This document shows, piece by piece, positions 55,050 to 62,547 of a stretch of DNA of 64,000 nucleotides; position 1 is the first letter of the stretch; every line of letters starts with the position of its first letter. The position numbers and the translations under genes were made by a program. Source of the DNA: Candidatus Zixiibacteriota bacterium (lineage in GTDB: Bacteria; Zixibacteria; MSB-5A5; GN15; FEB-12); the NCBI GenBank assembly GCA_020351995.1, contig CP070674.1, positions 2,601,519 to 2,665,518 on the forward strand, in the 5' to 3' direction. The notes under the pieces are model-generated. The model did not search any database. It had not been told where the DNA came from and was given only the letters and a program-made list of their open reading frames with translations.

Positions 55050-55158
55050 AACAAAGGTCACGGCCTGGCAAAAAGCACAACTGATGTATTAAAATCGTCT
55101 CGTCTCAAGTTGAGATAACTCCCTCTCCGACTTGTGGTTTTCTGGATCCATACACTGC

Positions 55159-55191
55159 TTATCAGCAAATATTTACCGTTTATCGGCAAAT
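55159..55191. repeat. Direct repeats TTATC(A/G)GCAAAT, candidate operator
   Basis: TTATCAGCAAAT (55159-55170) and TTATCGGCAAAT (55180-55191), spaced 21 bases start to start, i.e. two helical turns, ending 5 bases before the -35 at 55197. A good candidate binding site for the XRE regulator encoded in the operon. Confidence 0.55.
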
Positions 55192-55196
55192 TTTGC

Positions 55197-55225
55197 TTGA
55201 CAAAGGGTAAATGATGGCTTATGCT
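55197..55225 (+). promoter_or_regulatory. Promoter of the DUF2975-XRE operon
   Basis: TTGACA (55197-55202), 17-base spacer, TATGCT (55220-55225). The -35 is perfect and the -10 has four matches. Confidence 0.7.
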
Positions 55226-55268
55226 GAAAATGTAGTGGTTGAAGAAACTCTTGCCCGGGAGGATAATC

Positions 55269-56030
55269 ATGGATAGTGTGATTCAGTGCCGCAAATGCGG
55301 AGTTGCCATTGCCCTCGGCGAGGCCAAGCCGGGCGAGCAACTGACCTGCGAGAAATGCGACACCATCAACGTAATCCCTCTGCCCGCTCCACAGACAGGA
55401 ACTATCAAAATCATGTCCGTGGTCATAGACTGGATTTGGTACATCAGCTGTGTGGTATTCGGTTTTTCCGCAGTCGTTATTCTTCTTTGTGTGCCCAACA
55501 TCGGGGATCAGAAACTGTGGTCGTGGGAAAAAGCGCCCATACCCATCAGGGTCACTTACGATCAGCCGATCAGAGTGGAGCCTGACGAATCCGTGGCCGC
55601 TGCTGATGCCCTTCACGTCCGCGGCTACGAGGTCGTATTGGTCGATCGATGGCTTGCCGGCGAGATGGCTCTTCATTGGGTAGCAGCGTTGCTTACCATT
55701 GGATTGTTACTGTGGGTGGTTTATCAGGTGCGCGCCTTCTTTCACAACGTTCGGAGCGGGCGACCATTCTCGAGGGATAATCCCAGAAGAATTCGTTACA
55801 TGGCCTACTCGATCGTAGCCTTTGTCGTCCTCGACATAATCACGATTATCAGCATCGCCCACGCCTACATGAAGCGTATCGATATTCCCGGTGCGCAGCT
55901 CGAAGTAGCCATACCGTGGATCGATACCGGTTACGTTGAATTGATCGCCCTGGGAATCCTGCTGTTTGTCATCGCCCAGATTTTCGATTGGGGGTGTCGC
56001 CTGCAGCAGGAACATGACCTGACCATATAG
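55269..56030 (+). CDS. Zinc-ribbon + DUF2975 membrane protein
   Basis: 253 residues from ATG 55269 (GGAGG six bases upstream). N-terminal zinc knuckle CRKCGVAIALG / LTCEKCDTIN, then four hydrophobic helices: WIWYISCVVFGFSAVVILLC, LHWVAALLTIGLLLWVVYQV, MAYSIVAFVVLDIITIISIA and LIALGILLFVIAQIFDWGCR. The last two with 'FDWGC.LQ.E.DLTI' are the DUF2975 signature. DUF2975 proteins are regularly followed by a small YozG-like HTH protein, as here (11 bases downstream). The zinc ribbon fused in front is unusual for the family. Confidence 0.88.
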   Translation: MDSVIQCRKCGVAIALGEAKPGEQLTCEKCDTINVIPLPAPQTGTIKIMSVVIDWIWYISCVVFGFSAVVILLCVPNIGDQKLWSWEKAPIPIRVTYDQPIRVEPDESVAAADALHVRGYEVVLVDRWLAGEMALHWVAALLTIGLLLWVVYQVRAFFHNVRSGRPFSRDNPRRIRYMAYSIVAFVVLDIITIISIAHAYMKRIDIPGAQLEVAIPWIDTGYVELIALGILLFVIAQIFDWGCRLQQEHDLTI

Positions 56031-56041
56031 TAAGGGAACTC

Positions 56042-56257
56042 ATGCCAATTATTGTCAACCTTGATGTCATGCTGGCCCGGCGCAAAATGTCTCTGACAGA
56101 GTTGTCCGAAAAAGTCGGCGTCACCATAGGTAACCTGTCCATGCTCAAGCAGGGACACGCCCGGGCGGTCAGGTTTTCCACCCTGGAAAAAGTATGCGAG
56201 GCTCTCGACTGTCAACCGGGCGATTTGCTCGAATACGCGCGGGAAGAAAGCAGTTAG
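56042..56257 (+). CDS. XRE-family HTH regulator (YozG-like)
   Basis: 71 residues, essentially one Cro/C1-type helix-turn-helix: IIVNLDVMLARRKMSLTELS, EKVGVTIGNLSMLKQGHARA, FSTLEKVCEALDCQPGDLLE. This is the HTH_26/YozG type found with DUF2975 partners. It probably represses its own operon, perhaps through the direct repeats at 55159-55191, and its membrane partner may modulate it. Confidence 0.93.
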   Translation: MPIIVNLDVMLARRKMSLTELSEKVGVTIGNLSMLKQGHARAVRFSTLEKVCEALDCQPGDLLEYAREESS

Positions 56258-56277
56258 GCTATCGCCTATATTCCGCT

Positions 56278-56305
56278 TTGAATCGTGGACGCTCCTGAGT
56301 ATATT
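56278..56305 (+). promoter_or_regulatory. Candidate promoter of the five-paralogue array
   Basis: TTGAAT (56278-56283), 16-base spacer, TATATT (56300-56305); GGGAGGA precedes the first ATG (56344). Confidence 0.6.
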
Positions 56306-56343
56306 CCTCGTGGATCAAGCACAATCGTTATCGGGAGGAATAC

Positions 56344-56931
56344 ATGTTCGCGAAGCAAATCAACATCACAATCATTGCTGTCTTGATGCTATGTACCGGA
56401 GCTTTCGCCCAGGGTGAGTTCGTTAAACCGGGGGAAAACGCCCTGGGGGTTTACGGCGGCGCGGCGTTTTACGAAAACAGCGATGCCTACTCGTTGGGTT
56501 TCGGCTACTCGCTCAAAGGCCGCTTCGATTTTTCCTTCGCCGTTACCTCGGATAACGATGTCGATGCCCAGTCGTATACTGTCAGTGCCACCTACTATGT
56601 CAAACACTTTCATAAACTGGGCATGTTCGGAATGGGCGTCACGCTCGGCTATGCAAGTCTGCAGGGAGGCGGGATTAGGGATGTCAATGTATTGCTTCTT
56701 GGCGTTGTCGTATTCAACAACCTCTACGTGTCGCGAGATCTCGCGCTTCAGCCGTACCTTTCCGGTACCGTGTGGCGAAACAACAACGCTGCTGTCGGTA
56801 CCGGACAACTCGGAATCACAGCCGACCTCCTGCGCAGGGCACCCGTGCGACCCTTAATCGGGGCCGGTATCGGGTCGTCAGACGGCCAGAGCTACACGAC
56901 CGTACACGGTGGTCTGGTAGTGGTCTTCTGA
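56344..56931 (+). CDS. Tandem secreted paralogue 1 (probable beta-barrel)
   Basis: 195 residues. Signal peptide ITIIAVLMLCTGAFA, cleaved before QGEFVKPGENALGVYGG, the motif shared by all five genes. The mature part has alternating hydrophobic strands and Gly turns (YSLGFGYSLKGRFDFSFAVT, VDAQSYTVSATYYVKHF, GMGVTLGYASLQGGG) and ends in GGLVVVF. A C-terminal Phe and about eight strand-like segments suit a small outer-membrane beta-barrel of the OmpW/OmpX scale, but no known family was recognised. First gene after the promoter. Confidence 0.75.
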   Translation: MFAKQINITIIAVLMLCTGAFAQGEFVKPGENALGVYGGAAFYENSDAYSLGFGYSLKGRFDFSFAVTSDNDVDAQSYTVSATYYVKHFHKLGMFGMGVTLGYASLQGGGIRDVNVLLLGVVVFNNLYVSRDLALQPYLSGTVWRNNNAAVGTGQLGITADLLRRAPVRPLIGAGIGSSDGQSYTTVHGGLVVVF

Positions 56932-56959
56932 GCAAAACCGTTGAAAGGAGTATCACCTG

Positions 56960-57607
56960 ATGAGTCACAAATCTCGGTTAGCTCTGACTGTTCTTCTTAT
57001 CCTGTCAACCTCACCGGCTTTCGCCCAGGGTGAATTCGTGGACCGTGGACAGAGTTGTCTCGCTCTTCTCCCCCAGCTCACCTTCGGCCCCAACTCTACC
57101 GGATATGGCGTCAACCTGGGCTACTGCGCCGAGGGCTATCTGGATTTCGGCTTTGTCTACTCGAAAAACGAAGACACCGATGCCAAAGGTTACGGCCCGA
57201 CTATGGCCGCTCATCTGATGAAGACACGCCGCGGCAACGGCATGTTCGGGGCGTCAGCTTATCTAAGCTTCCAGTCCCTGGAGTTCCCGACCGAGGATAC
57301 CATAACCTTCAAGACAACACTTATTCTGGTGGAAGCCGCCCTGTACTACAATTTTTACATTTCGGACTGGCTCACTCTTCAGCCCTCTTACACAAGCACT
57401 ATGGCCATCGATCTCGAAACCGCCTGGGAGCAATCTGCAACCGGCAGGGCCGACAGACTCGATTTCTACCAGAACATAGGCCTGGCCATGGAATTATATC
57501 GCGGAAAGCAGTATCACCCATTCTTGTTCGCCGGCCTTGTTATTCCCAATCAAACCTCGGAGAATGTTTACGGCAGTATCGGGGTCGGTATTCTGGCAGT
57601 GTTTTAG
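56960..57607 (+). CDS. Tandem secreted paralogue 2 (probable beta-barrel)
   Basis: 215 residues, the longest of the set. Signal peptide ALTVLLILSTSPAFA then QGEFVDRGQSCLALLPQ, with the Pro-Gly of the shared motif changed to Asp-Arg. Strands include GYGVNLGYCAEGYLDFGFVY, AYLSFQSLEF and YYNFYISDWLTLQPSYTS; the 'NFYxxxxxxLQPS' segment recurs in paralogues 1, 3 and 4. Ends GSIGVGILAVF with terminal Phe. GAAAGGAG precedes the ATG; gap of 28 bases to paralogue 1. Confidence 0.75.
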   Translation: MSHKSRLALTVLLILSTSPAFAQGEFVDRGQSCLALLPQLTFGPNSTGYGVNLGYCAEGYLDFGFVYSKNEDTDAKGYGPTMAAHLMKTRRGNGMFGASAYLSFQSLEFPTEDTITFKTTLILVEAALYYNFYISDWLTLQPSYTSTMAIDLETAWEQSATGRADRLDFYQNIGLAMELYRGKQYHPFLFAGLVIPNQTSENVYGSIGVGILAVF

Positions 57608-57656
57608 GTGATTGTATAAGATTTACAAATCTCACTCAAGGACTCTTGGAGGGGTC

Positions 57657-58265
57657 ATGAAAAAAGGTTTTACTCTTATTGTCCTCACAATCATTCTTAC
57701 CGGCGCCCCTGTCTTCGCCCAGGGGGAGTTCCTTAAAGAAGGCGAAAGGGGACTCGGAGTAGCGCCGCAATTCCTGTTTGGCGACAACCATACTGTCTCT
57801 GGTGTCTCCGCCGGTTATTGTCTCGAGAACTCTCTGGAACTATCTTTTGCCTATGCTCACAATTCCGATCCGGAAGCCGATGCCTTTTGTCCGGCCTTGA
57901 CTTTCTACAAGAAGGAAACCAGAGACCGCAGTATGCTCGGTCTCGCACTAACGGTCGGCCTGGAGATGGTCTCGGCGGGCGGAAACGACAATACCGCCAT
58001 ACTCGTTTTCGGTGCCGGTGGGTTTGACAATTTCTACTTGAACGAAAGCATCGTGCTGCAACCGTCGATCCACGGCTCCTTTAGTTTCAAACTCGAGGGT
58101 ACCGAAGATCGCACCCTCGGTATTCTGACAGGCGGTCTGGCCATGGCCTTCAACCACACCAAAACCGTTCGTCCATTCGTGAGTACGAGTATAGGTATTA
58201 CGGCCGAGGCCGACAGCGAGATTTTCTTTGGATTAGGTTTTGGAATAATCGTTGCATTGCAGTAG
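57657..58265 (+). CDS. Tandem secreted paralogue 3 (probable beta-barrel)
   Basis: 202 residues from ATG 57657 (GGAGGGG just upstream). Signal peptide FTLIVLTIILTGAPVFA then QGEFLKEGERGLGVAPQ. SAGYCLENSLELSFAYAHNS, CPALTFYKKETRDRS, GLALTVGLEMVS and FDNFYLNESIVLQPSIHGSF mirror paralogues 2, 4 and 5. It ends FGLGFGIIVALQ, without the terminal aromatic residue. Confidence 0.75.
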   Translation: MKKGFTLIVLTIILTGAPVFAQGEFLKEGERGLGVAPQFLFGDNHTVSGVSAGYCLENSLELSFAYAHNSDPEADAFCPALTFYKKETRDRSMLGLALTVGLEMVSAGGNDNTAILVFGAGGFDNFYLNESIVLQPSIHGSFSFKLEGTEDRTLGILTGGLAMAFNHTKTVRPFVSTSIGITAEADSEIFFGLGFGIIVALQ

Positions 58266-58327
58266 CGGATAAGTATCCCCTCGGCAGTGTTTCAACAACA
58301 GTATAGAACTGCAGGAGAACATAGAAG

Positions 58328-58942
58328 ATGCTCATCAAACAATCAACAAACATCTGCCTTGTATTGATCATGATGGCCTCGTGTGCCTTCGCTCAGGGCG
58401 AGTTCCTTCGTCCCGGTGAAAGTGGCTTCGGCGCGTCCGGGGCAGTACTCTTTGGCGAAGATTCCGACGCCTACGGTCTAACCATCGGAACATCTCCGGG
58501 TGGTTACATCGATCTCACCTTCTCTTACACCACTGACGAAAGCGGCAATATTCAGACCTACTGTCCTTCCCTGACGTTTTACCTCAAGAAGAGCCAACCC
58601 AAAAGCCTGACGGGTGTGGGTTTTACCGCGGGTTTTGGCCGCACCGAAATGAAAATCCTTCCCCAGTCAGGGGCATACAATTTTGTGATTTTCGGAATCA
58701 CTCTGTTTGCCAATTTCTATACCACCCCAACCATCGCTGTTCAGCCCTCGATAACAGGTGGGGCCACGGTGCCGATAGAGGATGTATCGGACGGCAGTTC
58801 TACCTCGATCACCCCGGCCCTGACACTCATCCTGGGACACCAAAGCAAATTCCGCCCCTTCTTCGGTGTTGGCTACACTACCGGTGATGACACGGCCGGG
58901 TCATTCTTTTCAATCGATGCCGGCTTTGTCGCGGCATGGTAA
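58328..58942 (+). CDS. Tandem secreted paralogue 4 (probable beta-barrel)
   Basis: 204 residues. Signal peptide ICLVLIMMASCAFA then QGEFLRPGESGFGASGA. Shared segments: GGYIDLTFSYTTDESGNIQT, CPSLTFYLKKSQPKSLTGVG, FTAGFGRTEM, LFANFYTTPTIAVQPSITGG and a C-terminal FRPFFGVGYTTGDD. It ends FSIDAGFVAAW with a terminal Trp, as in many outer-membrane barrels. GCAGGAGAAC precedes the ATG. Confidence 0.75.
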   Translation: MLIKQSTNICLVLIMMASCAFAQGEFLRPGESGFGASGAVLFGEDSDAYGLTIGTSPGGYIDLTFSYTTDESGNIQTYCPSLTFYLKKSQPKSLTGVGFTAGFGRTEMKILPQSGAYNFVIFGITLFANFYTTPTIAVQPSITGGATVPIEDVSDGSSTSITPALTLILGHQSKFRPFFGVGYTTGDDTAGSFFSIDAGFVAAW

Positions 58943-58955
58943 GGAGAATTTCAAA

Positions 58956-59575
58956 ATGACGAAATATGTTCTCATAACAATTTTGACTCTGTTGGTGCTG
59001 GCAGCACCTTCTTTCGCCCAGGGAGAGTTCCTCCGTCCGGGCGAGAACGCCATTGGCTTTGCCGGCATCAAAACCTTCGGCGATGACGCGGCTGGTCTGG
59101 GTGGCAGTCTGGGTGTCGGCATCAACGGTTGTCTCGACATCGCCGTGGCTTTCAGCCACAATAGCGACCTTGGAATCAATACCTTCTCCCCCTCGTTGAC
59201 GTACTATTTCAAAGAGAACAAGCCCAAGAGCGTGGTGGGACTTGGTCTTACGGCGGGCTATGCACATTCCGAGACCTCGGGCGGCAGAACCGTGGGCGGG
59301 GACGCTCTCCTGGGGGCCTGACGATCTTTGGCACATACTACGAGGAAAATAAGATTGCTTTTCAGGTGTTGGCCACGGCCGGGGTGTTAGGCCAACTGGG
59401 AGAAGATTTTCCGGATCCCACGGCACTCATGGTCTCTGCTGAGCTCAGGTGGCTATTCGCACCGATGGCGCGGTTTCGCCCTTTCGTTGGCGCCGGTTTC
59501 GGTTACCACGAACAAAGTGAGCTCCATGTCTTGTCGGTCATGGCTGGATTTATTATTGTTTTACCTAAACAGTGA
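58956..59575 (+). pseudogene. Tandem secreted paralogue 5, split by a one-base frameshift in a G tract
   Basis: Signal peptide YVLITILTLLVLAAPSFA, then QGEFLRPGENAIGFAGI. The frame runs to a TGA at 59319-59321 just after GGDALLGA. Adding one G to the G5 tract at 59312-59316 restores GGLTIFGTYYEENKIAFQVL and the rest to 59575, giving 206 residues, the length of its siblings. The second part holds FRPFVGAGFGYHEQSELHVL, matching paralogue 4. The break could be a true mutation, a phase-variable or slippery site, or a sequencing or assembly error. Confidence 0.8.
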
Positions 59576-59589
59576 ATTCGACAGAGCGG

Positions 59590-60471
59590 TTATTTGGGAG
59601 GCACTCTCACTGGCTTTCTCTGCGCGACAAAAACCCCTCCCAGCACAAGAGTACCGCCGACAGCTGTTAGCAGTCCAAATTGTTCGTTTAGATAAGGCAC
59701 CGCCAACGAGGTTGTGGCCAGTGGCTCGAGATACAAGAAAATTCCGGCCCGGGCCGCGCCCAGTTTCGACACCCCTTCCTGCCAGAACCAGTGCGCTACC
59801 GCCGTGCTGAATATCCCCAGAAACAGCAAAGCCAGCAGCGGCTCCGATGGCAGACTGAGAAATCGTCCCCAGTCAGATGTAAACGTCATGTATCCGACCA
59901 GTATGATCGCCGACGGCAGTAGGACCGCGAATGTCACCGCCAGCGGATTGTAGCCCCGCACCAGATCGCGCGTAGCTACGGTATAGAGTGCCCACGTATG
60001 AGCCGAGGCCAGGATAAGCCAGTCACCGACCGACCTTATCCAGTCCAGGTTGCCTATCTTTCCCTTCGACACCAGCAGCACTATCCCGGCCGTGGCGATT
60101 GCTATTCCCACCATTTCCTTGAAACCGATCTTCTCTTTGAGGAAAACGAAGGCCGCCACCGCCATCACCAACGGCGTCACCGCGATGATCCATCCGGTAT
60201 TTGTAGCGGAGGTGTGGACGAGGCCATTAATCTGAATGAGGAAATGCGCCGTCAGGATGGCTGAGCCCAATAACAGATGCCAACGATGGCCGGATGCAAA
60301 ACTGAGTTTGATTCCTTTAGAGAGAATGACCGCGTACAGTATCGGCAGGCCTATGATCAGGCGAAGCCCCATCAGTTCGACCGGGGTAACATATTCCAGA
60401 AGGATCTTGGTCGCAACAAATGACCAACCCCAGAATATGATCGTCAACATCAGGTATACGTAGACCAGCAT
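59590..60471 (-). CDS. EamA/DMT-family transporter (downstream of a pair)
   Basis: 293 residues, ten hydrophobic helices in two repeats: MLVYVYLMLTIIFWGWSFVA at the start, LGSAILTAHFLIQINGLVHT, SATNTGWIIAVTPLVMAVAA and WLILASAHTWALYTVATRDL, then a second half ending LEPLATTSLAVPYLNEQFGL. Its ATG shares a base with the stop of the upstream EamA gene (TGATG), so the two are coupled and may form a heterodimer. Substrate unknown. Confidence 0.92.
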   Translation of the reverse strand: MLVYVYLMLTIIFWGWSFVATKILLEYVTPVELMGLRLIIGLPILYAVILSKGIKLSFASGHRWHLLLGSAILTAHFLIQINGLVHTSATNTGWIIAVTPLVMAVAAFVFLKEKIGFKEMVGIAIATAGIVLLVSKGKIGNLDWIRSVGDWLILASAHTWALYTVATRDLVRGYNPLAVTFAVLLPSAIILVGYMTFTSDWGRFLSLPSEPLLALLFLGIFSTAVAHWFWQEGVSKLGAARAGIFLYLEPLATTSLAVPYLNEQFGLLTAVGGTLVLGGVFVAQRKPVRVPPK

Positions 60472-61361
60472 CAGACATCATGCTCCTGAAGTTGCATCTT
60501 GCTGTGTCGCTCGGACACCCAGACACCGATGCTGATCAATATCGCACCGATTATCAACCAGATCGTTATTCTCTCACCTAAGAGCACCCACGCTCCAATC
60601 ATTGTCACGAGCGGTTCCACATACAAGTAGACCCCGACCTCGGCCGCCGTTTGCTTTGCCAGCCCTTCGGACCATAGCCAGAACGCGATTGCCAGGCAAA
60701 AAATGCCAAGGAACACCAGGCTTATTACAGTATTCGTCTCCAGGTTCAAAAATTTCTGATAACCCGACGTAATGAACGTCCAGGGTATGAAAACCAGTCC
60801 CGCGATTACCACCATCCAGAACGTCGCCACCAGCGGATTTATCCGGGCCGTCAACTCTCTCGTACCAACTGTGTAAATCGCCCATGTCACGCACGAGCCG
60901 AGCACTATCACGTCGCCGCGGGTGTGGATCCATCCCAGATTCTTCGGATTGCCGTTATACACCAGGGCGAATACACCAGCAACGGCTAAGGCCAGACCAA
61001 ACCATTGCGGAAGATTGAATTTCTCTTTTAGATACATCCAGGACAGCAGGGCGATGAATATCGGCGCCGTGGTCAGTATCCACGCCGTGTTCGAGGCCGA
61101 CGTTTCCTTCATCCCGGTCGCCATCACCCAGAAATGCATGAAAACAACAAAAGCCGCGAAGATCAGCTTCCCCTTCATGGGCAACGGCCACATGGAAAGG
61201 CGCTTGAATTTGATGATAATGTATAGTGTCGGAGCCGCCAGTAGAAAACGAATCGATATCATCTCCACCGGCTCGAGTTCCTTGAGCACGACCTTAATAG
61301 CGATATAGGAAATGCCCCAGAAGAGCACTGAGATCAGAAGGTACATCGATGACCAGCGCAT
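60471..61361 (-). CDS. EamA/DMT-family transporter (upstream of a pair)
   Basis: 296 residues, same fold: YLLISVLFWGISYIAIKVVL, FVVFMHFWVMATGMKETSAS, NTAWILTTAPIFIALLSWMY and VEPLVTMIGAWVLLGERITI. It is clearly a paralogue of its partner (both have the ETSASNTAW/SATNTGW helix and the VATRD/VGTRE loop), so a tandem duplication is likely. Convergent with paralogue 5 through its partner. Confidence 0.92.
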   Translation of the reverse strand: MRWSSMYLLISVLFWGISYIAIKVVLKELEPVEMISIRFLLAAPTLYIIIKFKRLSMWPLPMKGKLIFAAFVVFMHFWVMATGMKETSASNTAWILTTAPIFIALLSWMYLKEKFNLPQWFGLALAVAGVFALVYNGNPKNLGWIHTRGDVIVLGSCVTWAIYTVGTRELTARINPLVATFWMVVIAGLVFIPWTFITSGYQKFLNLETNTVISLVFLGIFCLAIAFWLWSEGLAKQTAAEVGVYLYVEPLVTMIGAWVLLGERITIWLIIGAILISIGVWVSERHSKMQLQEHDV

Positions 61362-61414
61362 ATGATGCCGAATTAACGTCTAATGGGATTAAGAAACAAG
61401 TGCTTTGTTGATGC

Positions 61415-61795
61415 TTAACGTACACGCGTCGCCGCCAGAATCGCCAGCACCGCCAGGATCACTCCGACCGCTGTTATCCATCGGCTGAGTTTTGGCATCA
61501 CCCTCAGCTTCATAGACACCGTCCCAAGTGCGGCCGCAATCAGGGGAAGTCCCAGCCATAGCAGCCACTGAAAAACCGCCGGAAGATTGTTATGGAATTC
61601 ATGAAGCCCGTCACCGAGAAAACCTTGATCGCGCCACAGGATGGCCAGCACATCCAACCAGATGATCAGCGGCAATAAGAGAGCCAGACCGGCCAATCTC
61701 GGGAGCAGTTGCCCCCATGATCCTGTTTTTTTTTGTTGGTTATCCACCGGTATAGTCCGTAAACTAATATAACAGTAGTGACTGCTGAGTAGCAA
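61415..61795 (-). CDS. Membrane protein of unknown function
   Basis: 126 residues with three hydrophobic helices (LAGLALLLPLIIWLDVLAIL, FQWLLWLGLPLIAAALGTVS, WITAVGVILAVLAILAAT). The N-terminal 20 residues (MLLSSHYCYISLRTIPVDNQ) may not be translated; no good Shine-Dalgarno or alternative ATG is seen, so the start is uncertain. Lies 53 bases upstream of the EamA pair on the same strand. Confidence 0.6.
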   Translation of the reverse strand: MLLSSHYCYISLRTIPVDNQQKKTGSWGQLLPRLAGLALLLPLIIWLDVLAILWRDQGFLGDGLHEFHNNLPAVFQWLLWLGLPLIAAALGTVSMKLRVMPKLSRWITAVGVILAVLAILAATRVR

Positions 61796-61866
61796 GCGGG
61801 TTCGATAGTCCCCAGGTTGTGGGGAGGATAGACGGCATTAGTGTTTGGCATCTAAGGAGGACCGCC

Positions 61867-62331
61867 ATGGATCATATTTATTTGCTAAGGCATTTCCTCG
61901 CCACGCTGGCGTTTCGCACCCAGCACGCCATCCGGGGAGCCCCCGAACACTATCCAGAATTCAAAGCCGGCAAAAACGTCTGGACTCCCCTGCGCATTCT
62001 CAACCACATGACAGAAATCGTGGTTTCCACCAACGAGGTTTACCGGGGTCACGACGCCAGCAAAGTGGAGTTATTGCCCTGGGATGAAGTCGTGGAAAAA
62101 TTCCATTCCGCTCTGCACGAACTGGACACCAGCCTGCTTGAGGTCGAACCGCCTAGAGCCGGCAGATTTCTTGAGCTCTTTCAGGGCCCGTGGCTGGACA
62201 TGATGACCCATGTCGGTCAACTCATGACCCTCAGGCGACTGGCTGGAGCCCCCGTCGAGACCGAACCCTACTACCGCTCAAAAATTAGAGTCGGCCAGGT
62301 CGGCCCCGATCAACCTCTTGAGACCACCTGA
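61867..62331 (+). CDS. DinB/YfiT-like putative metal-dependent four-helix protein
   Basis: 154 residues from ATG 61867 (AAGGAGG upstream). YLLRHFLATLAFRTQHAIRG, TPLRILNHMTEIVVSTNEVY and PWLDMMTHVGQLMTLRRLAG are the DinB-superfamily pattern, with His in NHMTE and THVGQ as likely metal ligands. Members are often thiol-dependent transferases or nickel/zinc enzymes; the exact reaction cannot be told. Confidence 0.8.
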   Translation: MDHIYLLRHFLATLAFRTQHAIRGAPEHYPEFKAGKNVWTPLRILNHMTEIVVSTNEVYRGHDASKVELLPWDEVVEKFHSALHELDTSLLEVEPPRAGRFLELFQGPWLDMMTHVGQLMTLRRLAGAPVETEPYYRSKIRVGQVGPDQPLETT

Positions 62332-62547
62332 TAAGTTATTGGTAAACACAGGACTAGACCCCCCAAGATTGCACCTGCCGGCCGCTCTGCGCCCATAAGC
62401 AGCAAAAGAGATAAATTAGTACTATTTCTATCTTTTTTATCAATTATTGCCCCTCTCGGCTCGTATTTCGTGTGTAGCCTTATGAATCACCATAAAACAA
62501 AACAGGGGGTGGCTAATAAACACACCCCGGGCAAAAAGGAGGTCTTC
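62332..62547. other. Intergenic region before the S8 protease
   Basis: 216 bases, AT-rich in the middle (about 62400-62460). No hairpin with T-run and no convincing promoter hexamers were found by eye. Confidence 0.4.
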
